NCBI RefSeq assembly: GCF_005484585.1
Contig: NZ_CP039435.1
Location: 124,001 to 188,000 of the forward strand
DNA from: Brevundimonas sp. SGAir0440
GTDB taxonomy: Bacteria; Pseudomonadota; Alphaproteobacteria; Caulobacterales; Caulobacteraceae
DNA length: 64,000 nt
Direction: 5' to 3'
Part shown: in pieces, positions 45,855-55,939 of the stretch
Numbering within the stretch: the stretch's first letter is position 1
Layout of the letters: every line of letters starts with the position of its first letter
Made by a program: the position numbers and the translations under genes
The notes under the pieces: model-generated
Told to the model about the DNA's origin: nothing
The model's input: the letters and a program-made list of their open reading frames with translations, nothing else
Database searches by the model: none

Positions 45855-45872
45855 GGGTCGGACCTCGAAGGC

Positions 45873-46736
45873 TTATCGCTTCTGGCAGGAGGGGCAGTAG
45901 AAGGTGGAGCGGCCGCCCTGAACGATGCGGGCGACCACGCCGGTGCATGTCTCACCACGGCAAGGCTCGCCCTCGCGGCCATAGACGTCGAACCGGTGCT
46001 GGAAATAGCCCTGGCCGCCCTCAGCGTTGGCGAAGTCGCGAAGTGTCGAGCCGCCCGCCGCGATGGCGTCGTTCAGGACGTTTCGAACCTCGGTCGCCAG
46101 ACGCTCCAGCCGCGCCTTCGACACCGATCCGGCCGCGACCAGGGGCGAGATGCGGGCGCGGTACAGGGCCTCGCACACATAGATATTGCCCAGGCCGGCG
46201 ACGATCCGCTGATCCAGCAGACTGACCTTGATATTCTGTGTCTTGCCGGCGAAGGCCTCGACCAGATGGGCGCCGGAAAAGCCGTTGCCCAGCGGCTCGG
46301 GCCCCAGGCCGGCGAACCAGGGATGGGTTTCGATCTGATCGCTGGAGATCAGACCCATGAAGCCGAACCGGCGCGCGTCGGCGTATCCGATGCGGGTCGC
46401 CGCCCCATCGCGGATGGCGCAGCCGCTGAAATGTTCGTGCTTGCCGGCGATCGGCGCCGCCTCCTCGAACTCGCCCAGCAGGGTTCCGTCCAGGGTGAAC
46501 CGGCCGGTCATGCCCAGGTGGGTGATCCAGGTCTCGCCGGTGGACAAAGGCATCAGCAGATATTTGGCCCGCCGGTCGATCCGCAGGACCGTCGCCCCCT
46601 CCAGCCGTTCGACGAAGCGCTCGGGGAAGGGAAATCGCAGGTCGGGCCGGTTGATCCGGACCCGCGACAGCCGCGCGCCCTCCAGCACCGGCGTCAGGCC
46701 GCGTCGGACGGTTTCGACCTCGGGAAGTTCGGGCAT
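45873..46736 (-). CDS. mutM: Formamidopyrimidine-DNA glycosylase
   Basis: Bifunctional glycosylase/AP lyase removing 8-oxoguanine and Fapy lesions. The N-terminal catalytic MPELPEVETVRRGL has Pro2 and Glu3. The H2TH helix region is LLDQRIVAGLGNIYVCEALY. The C-terminal zinc finger is present but spaced C-x4-C (PCRGETC) rather than C-x2-C, followed by FYCPSC. Length is 287 residues, slightly above E. coli (269). It is divergent from the OPT transporter. Confidence 0.96.
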   Translation of the reverse strand: MPELPEVETVRRGLTPVLEGARLSRVRINRPDLRFPFPERFVERLEGATVLRIDRRAKYLLMPLSTGETWITHLGMTGRFTLDGTLLGEFEEAAPIAGKHEHFSGCAIRDGAATRIGYADARRFGFMGLISSDQIETHPWFAGLGPEPLGNGFSGAHLVEAFAGKTQNIKVSLLDQRIVAGLGNIYVCEALYRARISPLVAAGSVSKARLERLATEVRNVLNDAIAAGGSTLRDFANAEGGQGYFQHRFDVYGREGEPCRGETCTGVVARIVQGGRSTFYCPSCQKR

Positions 46737-46856
46737 GGCCCGGTCCTAGCCCGTCCGGGTCGCGGGGCCAAGCGGCGGGGGCCTCGCATCTGACCGCGAC
46801 CAGTTGCCGCCTGCGACAGAATGCGCTTACGTCCGCGCAAACGTGGGACCTCGCAT

Positions 46857-48908
46857 ATGACAGACGCCGCCGCCGCCCCGAAGGGCCGGCTTGAACTGAC
46901 GCTCCGCGCCCTGGTGCTGGGCTGCCTGCTGGCGGTGATCTTCACCGCCGCCAACACCTATCTGGGCCTGCTGGTCGGCCTGACCTTCGCCTCGGCCATT
47001 CCGGCGGCGGTGATCTCGATGGCGGTGCTGCGGGCGTTCCGCACCTCGACCATCTGGGAGAATATGACCGTCCAGACCGTGGCCTCGGTCGGCGGGGCCA
47101 TGAGCTCGATCATCTTCGTCCTGCCGGGCCTGGTGATGATCGGCTGGTGGCTGGAGTTTCCGTTCTGGCAGTCGGTGGCGATCTGCATCCTGGGCGGCGT
47201 GCTGGGCGTGACCTTCTCGATCCCGCTGCGCCGGGCGCTGGTCACGGGCGGCGGCCTGCCCTACCCCGAAGGCGTCGCCGCCGCCGAGGTGCTGAAGGTC
47301 GGCTCGCGCGGGGCCGAACAGACCGAAAGCGCGGTGCGCGAGAACAAGTCGGGCCTGTGGGTCGTGGTCGCCGGCGCCGTGGTCTCGGCCGGTTACGCCC
47401 TGCTGGTCGCGGGTCGGGTCTTTGCGGGCGAGGCGGCCAAGTTCTTCAAACTGCCGGCCGCGCTGGGCGGCGGGGCCACGGGCATGGGCTTCGGCATGCA
47501 GTTCGCCCTGCTGGGCGCCGGGCATCTGATCGGCCTGACGGTCGGTTTGGCGCAGCTGTTCGGCCTGGTGCTGGCCTGGGCTGTCGCCGTGCCGATCCTG
47601 ACCAGCCCGGATACCATCGCCTGGCTGACGGCGCACGGCATTCCGTCGATCGCCTCGAGCCTGCCCGCCGGCGTAGGCGCAGAGGAGCTGGCGACCACCG
47701 TCTGGGCGCGCGAGGTGCGGTTCATGGGCGCGGGCGTCATCGGCGTCGCCGCCATCTGGACCCTGATCAAACTGGCCGGTCCGCTGATCGGCGGCCTGAC
47801 CTCGGCGCTGGCCGCCAACGCCAAACGCGCCCACGGCGAAGTGCTTGAGCGCACCGAACAGGATTTGCCGATCAAACTGGTCGGCGGGGTTTCGGTCGCC
47901 TGCCTGGTCGGCATCGCCGGCCTCCTGGCCTGGTTCGCCCAGAGCGCCCCGGCCCTGGCGGGATCGACGCCGCTCCTGGTGATCGGCGGCCTGGTCTATG
48001 TGGTGCTGATCGGTTTCGCCGTGGCGGCCATCTGCGGATACATGGCCGGTCTGATCGGCTCGTCGAACAGCCCCGTGTCGGGCGTCGGCATTCTGGCCAT
48101 CGTCATCGCCTCGCTGCTGATGCTGGGCGTCATGGCCGTCGCCGGCGTGCCGGCCGATCCGTCGATCATCGCCTTCGCCCTGATCGTGACGGCGGTGGTC
48201 TTCACCGTCGCCGTCATCGCCAATGACAACCTTCAGGACCTGAAGACCGGCCAGTTGGTCGAGGCCACGCCGTGGCGTCAGCAGGTGGCGCTGATCGTCG
48301 GCGTCGGCGCCGGCGCCCTGGTGATCCCCTTCATCCTGAACCTGCTGAACCAGGCCTTCGGCTTCGAAGGCGGCCCGCCCGCCATCGTGGAAGGCGCCAA
48401 GACCCTGGCGGCGCCCCAGGCGACCCTGATCTCAGCCCTGGCGCGCGGCGTCATCGGCGGCGATCTGCGCTGGGACCTGATCGGTCTGGGCGCGGCGATC
48501 GGCGTGGTCATCATCGTGCTGGACGCGGTCGTGTCGAAAGCGACCAAGGGCAAGGTCAAGCTGCCGCCGCTGGCCGTCGGCATCGGCTTCTATCTGCCGG
48601 CTGCGGTCACCACCATGCTGGTCATCGGCGCCGTCGCCGGATGGATCTACGACAAGGCGGTCTCATCCACCCGCTACGCCGACGTGGCGCGTCGGATGGG
48701 CGTGCTGCTGGCCTCGGGCCTGATCGTGGGCGAAAGCCTGTTCGGCGTCTTCACCGCCGGGGTAATCGTGGCGACCAGGGACGACGCGCCCTTCGCCATG
48801 CTGCCCGAGGGTTCGGCCTGGCCGGCCATGCTGGCGGGCGTCGTCGGCTTCGCCGTCGCGGTGTTCGGCCTGTACGCCTGGACGCGCAGCCGGGCTTCGA
48901 AGGTCTAG
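46857..48908 (+). CDS. OPT-family oligopeptide transporter
   Basis: A 683-residue integral membrane protein with about 14-16 hydrophobic segments. The OPT signatures are TAANTYLGLLVGLTFASAIP near the N-terminus, TGGGLPYPEGVAAAEVLKVG and LIGSSNSPVSGVGILAIVIA. Bacterial members are proton-coupled importers of peptides or iron chelates; the substrate here is not readable. ATG 46857 (MTDAAAAPKG) is chosen over ATG 46821. A strong bidirectional terminator follows. Confidence 0.92.
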   Translation: MTDAAAAPKGRLELTLRALVLGCLLAVIFTAANTYLGLLVGLTFASAIPAAVISMAVLRAFRTSTIWENMTVQTVASVGGAMSSIIFVLPGLVMIGWWLEFPFWQSVAICILGGVLGVTFSIPLRRALVTGGGLPYPEGVAAAEVLKVGSRGAEQTESAVRENKSGLWVVVAGAVVSAGYALLVAGRVFAGEAAKFFKLPAALGGGATGMGFGMQFALLGAGHLIGLTVGLAQLFGLVLAWAVAVPILTSPDTIAWLTAHGIPSIASSLPAGVGAEELATTVWAREVRFMGAGVIGVAAIWTLIKLAGPLIGGLTSALAANAKRAHGEVLERTEQDLPIKLVGGVSVACLVGIAGLLAWFAQSAPALAGSTPLLVIGGLVYVVLIGFAVAAICGYMAGLIGSSNSPVSGVGILAIVIASLLMLGVMAVAGVPADPSIIAFALIVTAVVFTVAVIANDNLQDLKTGQLVEATPWRQQVALIVGVGAGALVIPFILNLLNQAFGFEGGPPAIVEGAKTLAAPQATLISALARGVIGGDLRWDLIGLGAAIGVVIIVLDAVVSKATKGKVKLPPLAVGIGFYLPAAVTTMLVIGAVAGWIYDKAVSSTRYADVARRMGVLLASGLIVGESLFGVFTAGVIVATRDDAPFAMLPEGSAWPAMLAGVVGFAVAVFGLYAWTRSRASKV

Positions 48909-48930
48909 CGACGAGGTTCAATCAGAAAGA

Positions 48931-48956
48931 AAGGCCGCCCTTCGGGGCGGCCTTTT
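48931..48956. terminator. Bidirectional terminator between OPT gene and ubiG
   Basis: A 10-bp perfect stem AAGGCCGCCC (48931-48940) and GGGCGGCCTT (48945-48954) with the stable TTCG tetraloop, followed by TT. A-rich bases upstream serve the opposite strand. Confidence 0.88.
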
Positions 48957-48961
48957 GCATG

Positions 48962-49783
48962 TCAGGCGGCGCTTCGCGTGGCGACCATCATGTAGTTGAT
49001 GCCCGCATCGTCGGTCTGGCTCCATCGGTCCTGAAGCGGGTCGTAGTTCAGGCCGTAGGGCCCCTCGACCGTCACTGGTTCGGCGGCCAGCATCGTGCGG
49101 ATTTCCTCGGGCTTCAGGAACTGGCGCCAGTCGTGGGTGCCGGCCGGAACCCAGCGCAGGATGTATTCCGCCGCCACCTTGCCCAGGGCCAGCGACTTCA
49201 GCGTGCGGTTCAGGGTGGCGACCATCATCACCCCGCCCGGCCGGACCAGGCGCGAACAGGCGCGCACGAAGCCCTCGGGATCGGCGACGTGTTCGATCAC
49301 CTCCATCGTCAGGACCACGTCGAACGGCCCCGCTCCTTCCGCCTCGATCTGTTCGACCGTGGCGGCGCGATAGGCGATGTCCAGGCCGACCATGTCGGCA
49401 TGGGCGCGGGCCGTGCCGATGTTCTCGGACGAGGCGTCGATGGCGGTGACGTCAAAGCCCATTCTCCGCATCGGCTCGGCGATCAGTCCGCCGCCGCACC
49501 CCACGTCCAGCAGGGTCAGACCTTCGAAGGGCGCGCGCGCCTTGGAATCGCGGCCCAGCCGCGAGCAAAGCTGGTCGCGGATCAGCGCCAGCCGCGCCGG
49601 GTTGAAGCGGTGCAGCGGCGCGAACGGCCCGTGCGCGTCCCACCATTCGGCCGCCTGGGCCGAGAAGCGCGCCACGTCGGCGGGGTCGATCGATGCGCCG
49701 AACGCCGTTTCGGGCGAATTTTGCGAAAAACCATGCCCCTGTTGGGGTAGGCGAGACGGAGCGGCGCCGTTAGAAGCGGTCAT
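48962..49783 (-). CDS. ubiG: Ubiquinone biosynthesis O-methyltransferase UbiG
   Basis: Performs both O-methylations in ubiquinone synthesis. The protein has 273 residues. The lead [20 protein letters not shown] is diagnostic. SAM motif I is [20 protein letters not shown], with [17 protein letters not shown], and late [12 protein letters not shown] and [18 protein letters not shown] 49783 is chosen; the open frame continues to 49861 into the lysC side. It is divergent from lysC by 56 bases. Confidence 0.95.
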   Translation of the reverse strand: MTASNGAAPSRLPQQGHGFSQNSPETAFGASIDPADVARFSAQAAEWWDAHGPFAPLHRFNPARLALIRDQLCSRLGRDSKARAPFEGLTLLDVGCGGGLIAEPMRRMGFDVTAIDASSENIGTARAHADMVGLDIAYRAATVEQIEAEGAGPFDVVLTMEVIEHVADPEGFVRACSRLVRPGGVMMVATLNRTLKSLALGKVAAEYILRWVPAGTHDWRQFLKPEEIRTMLAAEPVTVEGPYGLNYDPLQDRWSQTDDAGINYMMVATRSAA

Positions 49784-49839
49784 GACGCGAGGGATGAACC
49801 TTCGCGCCCTTTCACGCAAGCAGGGGGCGGAACGCCACG

Positions 49840-51114
49840 ATGACGCGGCCCGATACGACACGACTGGTGATGAAGTTCGGCGGCACCTCGATGGGCGACC
49901 TCGAACGCATTCGCCGTGCGGCGCGGATCGTCGCGGCCGAAGTGTCGGCGGGCAAACGGGTCGCCGTCGTCGTCTCCGCCATGGCGGGCAAGACCAACGA
50001 ACTGGTCGCCTGGACCGACGGCGCCGGACCGGCCGCCGCGGGTCTGCCGCTCAGCGACGACGAATATGACGTGGTCGTCGCCTCGGGCGAACAGGTTACC
50101 TCGGGCCTGCTGGCCGCGACGCTGCGCAACATGGGCTTCAACGCGCGCTCGTGGATGGGCTGGCAGGTGCCGATCCTGACCGACGACGCCCACGCCCGCG
50201 CCCGCATCATCGACATCCCCGGCGAGAAGCTGGGCGCCGCCGTCGACGCCGGCGAGATCGCCATCGTGCCCGGCTTCCAGGGCGTGACGGCGGACGGCAA
50301 GATCACGACCCTGGGACGCGGCGGTTCGGACACCTCGGCGGTCGCCGTGGCGGCGGCCCTGGGCTGCCCCTGCGACATCTATACCGACGTGGACGGCGTC
50401 TATACGACCGACCCGCGTATCGAGAACCGCGCGCGCCGCCTGGCCAAGGTGTCCTACGAAGAGATGCTGGAAATGGCGTCCCTGGGCGCCAAGGTGCTGC
50501 AGACCCGCTCGGTCGAGCTGGCCATGGCCAAACAGGTGCCGGTCCGCGTCCTTTCAAGCTTTATCGAACCTGACGCGAATGGCGTCATGCCCGACAAGGG
50601 TGGAACCCTGATCTGCGACGAGGAGGAGATCGTGGAAAAACGTATCGTGTCCGGTGTGACCATGAGCCGTGACGAGGCCCGCATCACCCTGCTGGGCCTG
50701 TCCGACCGGGTGGACGCGCCCGCCGACGTCTTCACGCGCCTGGCCGAAGCCAACGTCAACGTCGACATGATCGTGCAGAGCCAGTCGCGCACCGCCGGAA
50801 CCGTCAACCTGACCTTCACGACCGGGCGTCGCGACGCCGTGCGCGCCGCCGACCTGATGACCGCCGCCAAGGAGCAGCTCGGCTTCGAGGAAATCCGCGT
50901 CGACGAGGACGTGGCCAAGGTTTCGGTCGTCGGCGTGGGCATGCGCAGCCATGCGGGCGTCGCCCAGACCATGTTCAAGGCCCTGGCCGACAAGGGCGTG
51001 AAGTTCCAGGCGATCTCGACCTCCGAGATCAAGATCAGCGTGCTGATCGACGCCGCCTACGCCGAGCTGGCCGTTCGCGCCCTGCATTCGGCATATGGGC
51101 TAGACGCGGTATAG
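49840..51114 (+). CDS. lysC: Aspartate kinase
   Basis: First step of the aspartate family (Lys, Met, Thr, DAP). The protein has 424 residues. The N-terminal [20 protein letters not shown] and the [20 protein letters not shown] motif mark the kinase fold. Two C-terminal ACT domains ([40 protein letters not shown]) give allosteric control, presumably by lysine and/or threonine. Length fits the single-function class. ptsP follows after 41 bases on the same strand, an arrangement typical of Caulobacterales. Confidence 0.97.
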   Translation: MTRPDTTRLVMKFGGTSMGDLERIRRAARIVAAEVSAGKRVAVVVSAMAGKTNELVAWTDGAGPAAAGLPLSDDEYDVVVASGEQVTSGLLAATLRNMGFNARSWMGWQVPILTDDAHARARIIDIPGEKLGAAVDAGEIAIVPGFQGVTADGKITTLGRGGSDTSAVAVAAALGCPCDIYTDVDGVYTTDPRIENRARRLAKVSYEEMLEMASLGAKVLQTRSVELAMAKQVPVRVLSSFIEPDANGVMPDKGGTLICDEEEIVEKRIVSGVTMSRDEARITLLGLSDRVDAPADVFTRLAEANVNVDMIVQSQSRTAGTVNLTFTTGRRDAVRAADLMTAAKEQLGFEEIRVDEDVAKVSVVGVGMRSHAGVAQTMFKALADKGVKFQAISTSEIKISVLIDAAYAELAVRALHSAYGLDAV

Positions 51115-51155
51115 GGTGATTTCAGAAGGCGCCTAGGCGCCGGGGCGCGGGAGAC

Positions 51156-53435
51156 ATGATGCCGGCAGGCGGCGCGATGACCAGAGGACCCCGGATCCTC
51201 CTGCGCCAGATCCGCGAGGCTCTGGGCGGGGCCGGCGCGGGCGTGACGCCGGCGCAGGACCGGTTGAACATGGTCGTCAAGATCATCGCCCGGTCCATGG
51301 TCGCCGAGGTCTGCTCGATCTATCTGCGTCGCGCGTCGGGCGAGCTGGAGCTGTTCGCCACCGAGGGTCTGAACCCCGACGCCGTGCACAACACCCGGCT
51401 GCGGCCCGGCGAGGGCCTGGTGGGCGAAGTGGCGCGGATGGCCCAGCCCATCAGCCTGTCGGACGCCCCGTCGCACCCGTCCTTCTCCTATCGTCCCGAG
51501 ACGGGCGAAGACCCCTATCACGCCTTCCTGGGCGCCCCGCTGCTGCGCGGCGGTCGGGCCATCGGCGTCCTGGTCGTTCAAAACCGCACTGAGCGGCGCT
51601 ATGACGAGGAAGAGGTCGAGGACATCCAGACCATCGCCATGGTCCTGTCCGAAACCGTGTCGTCGGGCGAACTGTTGGCGCTGGACGAGTTGCGCGACGT
51701 GGAGCTGGCGCCGCACCGGCCCGAACGGCTGAAGGGTCAGAAGTTCGCCGACGGCCTGGCCTTCGGCCATGTGGTTCTGCACGAGGCGCCGCTGGCGCCC
51801 GAACGCCTGCTATCCGACGACCCGGCGATGGAGGAGGCGCGGCTGAAGCTGGCGCTGGCTACGCTGAAGAGCGGCCTGGACGTCATGCTGGACAAGGGCC
51901 AAGGCCTGGCCGGTCCGTCGTTCGAGGTTCTGGAAACCTATCGGATGTTCGCCGACGACCGGGGCTGGAACCGGTCGCTGGAAGAGGCGGTGCGGAACGG
52001 TCTGACGGCCGAGGCGGCGGTGGACCGGGTCAGAAACGAACACCGCGCCCGCTTCGCCCAGGCGCGCGACCCCTATATCCGCGAGCGGCTTCACGACTTC
52101 GAGGACCTGGCCAACCGGCTGCTGCGGGTGCTGGCGGGCGACAAGCCGGGCGAGCGCGAACTGCCTGACGATGCCATTCTGGTGGCGCGAAACCTGGGCC
52201 CCGCCGACCTCTTGGAATATCCGCGCGACAAGCTGAAGGGGCTGTTGCTGGAAGAGGGCTCGGCCGCCAGCCACGCCGCCATCGTCGCCCGCGCGCTGCA
52301 GATCCCGTGCGTCGGGCGCCTGATGGGCCTGCGCGACCGGCTGTCCGAAGGCGACATGGTCATCGCCGACGGCGAGACCGGCGAGACCTATCTGCGTCCC
52401 CGCCCCGACATGCTGGAGGCGGTGCAGTCACGCATGGCCGTGCGCGAACAGCGCCAGGCCGAGTTCGCCCAGCTGCGCGACGTGCCGGCCGTGACCCTGG
52501 ACGGTCAGCGGATCACGGTCCTGACCAACGCCGGGCTGGCGGTCGATCTGGAAAACATGATCGAGACGGGCGCCGAGGGCATCGGCCTGTTCAGGACCGA
52601 GTTCCAGTTCATGGTCTCGGACGAACTGCCCCGGCTGGACGCCCAGACGGCGCTCTACAAGCTGGTGCTGGACGCAGCGGGCGACAAGCCCGTGACCTTC
52701 CGCACCCTGGACATCGGCGGCGACAAGGTCCTGCCGTATCTGGAAGCCGAGCGCGAAGAGAACCCCGCGCTGGGCCGTCGCGCCATTCGCCTGGGGCTGG
52801 ACCGGCCGTCGTTGCTGCGGATGCAGCTTCGGGCGCTGCTGGCGGCGGGGGCCGGGCGCGAGCTGCGCGTCATGTTCCCGATGATCGCCACGGTGGACGA
52901 GTTCCGGGCCGCGCGCGAGCTGGTGGATATCGAATGCGCCTGGGCGCGGCGTCGCGGGCGCGCCTTGCCCGCCCTGCTGCGCGTCGGGGCGATGGTCGAA
53001 TGCCCGTCGCTGCTGTGGCATCTGGACGCCCTGCTGCCGCTGACGGATTTCGTCTCCATCGGCACCAACGACCTGTTCCAGTACATGTATGCGGCCGACC
53101 GGACCAATCCGCTGGTGTCGGACCGCTATGACCCTCTGTCGCCGCCGACCCTGCGGGCGCTCCAGACCATCCAGAAGGCCTGCGCCGACACCGGCACGCC
53201 GGTCTCGATCTGCGGCGAGCTGGCGGGACGGCCGCTGGAGGCCTTCGCCCTGATCGTGCTGGGCTTCACCCGACTGTCGGCGCCGGCGGGCGGTGTCGGG
53301 CCGGTCAAGCGGATGATCCTGTCGGCGGACCTGAATGCGGCCCGGCGCGGCATGGCCAATCTGCTGAACCTGTCCACCGGCTCGGTCCGGAACGAGATCG
53401 AATCCCTGGCGCGCAAGCTGAACGTCGCGGTCTGA
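51156..53435 (+). CDS. ptsP: Phosphoenolpyruvate-protein phosphotransferase PtsP (EI-Ntr)
   Basis: Enzyme I of the nitrogen PTS, starting the PtsP-NPr-EIIA-Ntr phosphorelay. The protein has 759 residues. The N-terminal GAF domain (about 25-165) senses small molecules. The phospho-His domain carries GSAASHAAIVARALQIPCVG. The PEP-binding barrel has GIGLFRTEFQFM, FRTLDIGGDKVLPYL and the catalytic Cys in VSICGELAGRPLEAF. ATG 51156 follows GGGAGAC. NPr and EIIA-Ntr genes are not in the window. The link to (p)ppGpp control in Caulobacter is family knowledge only. Confidence 0.95.
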   Translation: MMPAGGAMTRGPRILLRQIREALGGAGAGVTPAQDRLNMVVKIIARSMVAEVCSIYLRRASGELELFATEGLNPDAVHNTRLRPGEGLVGEVARMAQPISLSDAPSHPSFSYRPETGEDPYHAFLGAPLLRGGRAIGVLVVQNRTERRYDEEEVEDIQTIAMVLSETVSSGELLALDELRDVELAPHRPERLKGQKFADGLAFGHVVLHEAPLAPERLLSDDPAMEEARLKLALATLKSGLDVMLDKGQGLAGPSFEVLETYRMFADDRGWNRSLEEAVRNGLTAEAAVDRVRNEHRARFAQARDPYIRERLHDFEDLANRLLRVLAGDKPGERELPDDAILVARNLGPADLLEYPRDKLKGLLLEEGSAASHAAIVARALQIPCVGRLMGLRDRLSEGDMVIADGETGETYLRPRPDMLEAVQSRMAVREQRQAEFAQLRDVPAVTLDGQRITVLTNAGLAVDLENMIETGAEGIGLFRTEFQFMVSDELPRLDAQTALYKLVLDAAGDKPVTFRTLDIGGDKVLPYLEAEREENPALGRRAIRLGLDRPSLLRMQLRALLAAGAGRELRVMFPMIATVDEFRAARELVDIECAWARRRGRALPALLRVGAMVECPSLLWHLDALLPLTDFVSIGTNDLFQYMYAADRTNPLVSDRYDPLSPPTLRALQTIQKACADTGTPVSICGELAGRPLEAFALIVLGFTRLSAPAGGVGPVKRMILSADLNAARRGMANLLNLSTGSVRNEIESLARKLNVAV

Positions 53436-53547
53436 TCGCAGGTTTTTGGACGCACGGGCGGCGTTGCTGGTCGGCGCGCAATCGTCTATCTCGGGCCCTG
53501 TGAACGGCGCATCGGCGCTGTGTTTCCCGGACATGGGGTCAGGCGTC

Positions 53548-54651
53548 ATGGCGCGGAATGCGGGGGTCGCCCCCGAGGCGATCGAAAGCCTTGCTGACCG
53601 GCCGGATCCGACGGCCGCCTTCGTCGACGCCGCGACCCTGGGCGACGGTTTTCGCGCCGCCCGCGAGCGATCGGGCAAGTCCCCGGCCGAACTGGCCGCC
53701 GAGACCAAGGTGCATCGTCGGTTCCTGACCGCCCTAGAGCAAAACGACTGGTCGTCCCTGCCCTCGCGCGTCTTCGCCCTGGGCTATGTCCGGGCCTACG
53801 CCTCGGCCCTGGCGCTGGACGAACAGACCGCCGTCGAGCGGTTCAAGCGCGAGAGCCCGGACACCTCCGTACCGCTGAAGGCGCCCATCGGCATCGCCTT
53901 CGAGGACGTGAAACGCCATTCGCCACGCATCGTCGCCGGCATCGCCGCCGTGGTGGTCGCCGTCATCGGCTGGAACGTGTTCCAGCGCGCCAGCCTGCAT
54001 CGGACCGCCCATCCGTCCGATATCGCCGCCGTGCCCAAGGCCTGGACCGGGGCGGCCGATCCCGATCCGCAGGTCGCGCTCAGCGCGCCCATGTCCGCCC
54101 CGCCCGACCAGACGACGCCGGCGCTGTACATCACACCAGGGCTGGAGGCCGAACTGACCGGGGTCGATCCGACCGATCCGGCCGTGATCGCCGCCGCCGC
54201 CAATCCGGAGCCGGTGCAGAAGGCGTTCAACCCGCGCGGGGCGGTCTATGGCGCCTCGGCCAACGCCTCGATGGTGGTGATCCAGGCCAAGACGGCGGGC
54301 GCCCTGGTCGTGCGGCTGGGCGACGGTCAGGCCCTGTTCGCGCGCCAGATGGCGCCGGGCGAGGCCTGGCGCGCGCCCATCGGCGTGGCGGCGACGGTGG
54401 ACGTGTCCGACCCGGCCGCCTTCGACGTCTTCCTAAATGGCGAATACGGCGGACCGCTGGCCGGCGTGCTGACGCCGCTGGCCCAGTTGAACAGCCGTGC
54501 GGACCAGGCGGCCAAGGCTCTGGCCGCCACGCAAGCGCGCGCCCAGGCCCAGGCCCAGGCCGCTCAGGCCCGGACCCAGGCGACCGCGACGTCAGGGGCG
54601 ACGCCCTCCCCCGCGCCCGCGTCCTCTTCACCCGCCCCTGCGCCGAACTGA
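53548..54651 (+). CDS. RodZ-like HTH membrane protein with DUF4115 domain
   Basis: A 367-residue single-pass cytoskeletal-type protein. The N-terminal HTH_25 reads LGDGFRAARERSGKSPAELA, then HRRFLTALEQNDWSSLPSR and FALGYVRAYASAL. One membrane segment (RIVAGIAAVVVAVIGWNVFQ) follows. The periplasmic part is a Pro/Ala linker and a DUF4115 domain (LVVRLGDGQALFARQMAPGE, FDVFLNGEYGGPLAG). The Ala/Gln-rich tail is low complexity. RodZ links MreB to the envelope; upstream of ispG is the classic location. Starts at 53533 or 53548 are both possible. Confidence 0.82.
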   Translation: MARNAGVAPEAIESLADRPDPTAAFVDAATLGDGFRAARERSGKSPAELAAETKVHRRFLTALEQNDWSSLPSRVFALGYVRAYASALALDEQTAVERFKRESPDTSVPLKAPIGIAFEDVKRHSPRIVAGIAAVVVAVIGWNVFQRASLHRTAHPSDIAAVPKAWTGAADPDPQVALSAPMSAPPDQTTPALYITPGLEAELTGVDPTDPAVIAAAANPEPVQKAFNPRGAVYGASANASMVVIQAKTAGALVVRLGDGQALFARQMAPGEAWRAPIGVAATVDVSDPAAFDVFLNGEYGGPLAGVLTPLAQLNSRADQAAKALAATQARAQAQAQAAQARTQATATSGATPSPAPASSSPAPAPN

Positions 54652-54699
54652 TGCGTCGGCCGTGGTCCCGCCGTCATCATCGGCCTATATGATGATCCC

Positions 54700-55836
54700 A
54701 TGAGCGATCACACGCACGTCCGACCCTGGCGCCACATCGAGCGTCGCAAGAGCCGCCAGATCCGCGTCGGCTCCGTTCTGGTGGGCGGCGACGCCCCGAT
54801 CAGCGTCCAGTCGATGACCAATACGCCGACGACGGATGCGGCCGCGACGATCGACCAGATCCGCCAATTGGAAGAGGCCGGCGCCGATATCGTGCGCGTC
54901 TCCTGCCCCGACGTGGAATCGACCGCCGCCTTCAAGACCATTGTGCGCGAGGCCAAGGTCCCCTTGGTCGCCGACATCCACTTCCACTACAAGCGCGGCA
55001 TCGAGGCGGCCGAGGCGGGCGCCGCCTGCCTGCGCATCAATCCGGGCAACATCGGTTCGGCCGACCGCGTCCGCGACGTGATCAAGGCGGCCAAGGACAA
55101 CGGCTGCTCCATGCGGATCGGCGTCAACGCCGGTTCGCTGGAAAAGGAACTGCTGGAAAAATACGGCGAGCCCTGCCCCGACGCCATGGTCGAGAGCGCC
55201 CTCAACCACGCGCGCATCCTTCAGGACCACGACTTCCACGAGTTCAAGATCTCGGTGAAGGCGTCCGATCCCTTCCTGACCGTCGCCGCCTATCAGCAGC
55301 TGGCCGAGGCGATCGACTGCCCGCTCCATCTGGGCGTGACCGAGGCAGGTCCGTTGCGCACCGGCACGATCAAGTCCGCCATCGGCCTGGGGTCGATGCT
55401 GTGGGCCGGGATCGGAGACACCATCCGCGTGTCGCTGGCCGCCGATCCGGTCGAGGAGATCAAGGTCGGCTTCGACATCCTGAAGTCGCTGGGTCTGCGC
55501 CACCGGGGGGTCAACATCATCGCCTGCCCGTCCTGCGCGCGTCAGGGCTTCAACGTCATCGAGACGGTGGCGGTGCTGGAAGAGAAGCTGGCCCATATCT
55601 CGACGCCGATGAGCCTGTCGGTGATCGGCTGCGTCGTGAACGGACCGGGCGAAGCGCTCTATACCGACATCGGCTTCACCGGCGGCGGCAAGGGCGCGGG
55701 CATGATCTATCTGAACGGCAAGATCGCCCACAAACAGGCCAACGACGGCATGATCGACCACATCGTCGATCTGGTCGAACAGAAGGCCGCCGAACTGGAC
55801 GCCGCCCGCGCGGCGGCGCTTCAGGCGGCGGAGTAG
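54700..55836 (+). CDS. ispG: 4-hydroxy-3-methylbut-2-en-1-yl diphosphate synthase IspG (GcpE)
   Basis: Iron-sulfur reductase of the MEP isoprenoid pathway; 378 residues. The TIM barrel begins [20 protein letters not shown], with [12 protein letters not shown] and [20 protein letters not shown]. The cluster ligands appear as [15 protein letters not shown] (CxxC) and [11 protein letters not shown] (Cys then the Glu motif). It shows that isoprenoids come from MEP here. It follows the RodZ-like gene by 48 bases and is closed by a strong terminator. Confidence 0.97.
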   Translation: MSDHTHVRPWRHIERRKSRQIRVGSVLVGGDAPISVQSMTNTPTTDAAATIDQIRQLEEAGADIVRVSCPDVESTAAFKTIVREAKVPLVADIHFHYKRGIEAAEAGAACLRINPGNIGSADRVRDVIKAAKDNGCSMRIGVNAGSLEKELLEKYGEPCPDAMVESALNHARILQDHDFHEFKISVKASDPFLTVAAYQQLAEAIDCPLHLGVTEAGPLRTGTIKSAIGLGSMLWAGIGDTIRVSLAADPVEEIKVGFDILKSLGLRHRGVNIIACPSCARQGFNVIETVAVLEEKLAHISTPMSLSVIGCVVNGPGEALYTDIGFTGGGKGAGMIYLNGKIAHKQANDGMIDHIVDLVEQKAAELDAARAAALQAAE

Positions 55837-55904
55837 GCTGCGGAAGCCGCTTGTGCAGGGTGGCGATGCCGGCGGTATTCGGAAATCAGAGTCGAAGTCG
55901 GATT

Positions 55905-55939
55905 GGCGGCGGGTGCGAACCCGCCGCCGTTTTGCGTTT
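55905..55939 (+). terminator. Rho-independent terminator of ispG
   Basis: A 10-bp perfect stem GGCGGCGGGT (55905-55914) and ACCCGCCGCC (55919-55928), loop GCGA, tail GTTTTGCGTTT. Confidence 0.9.
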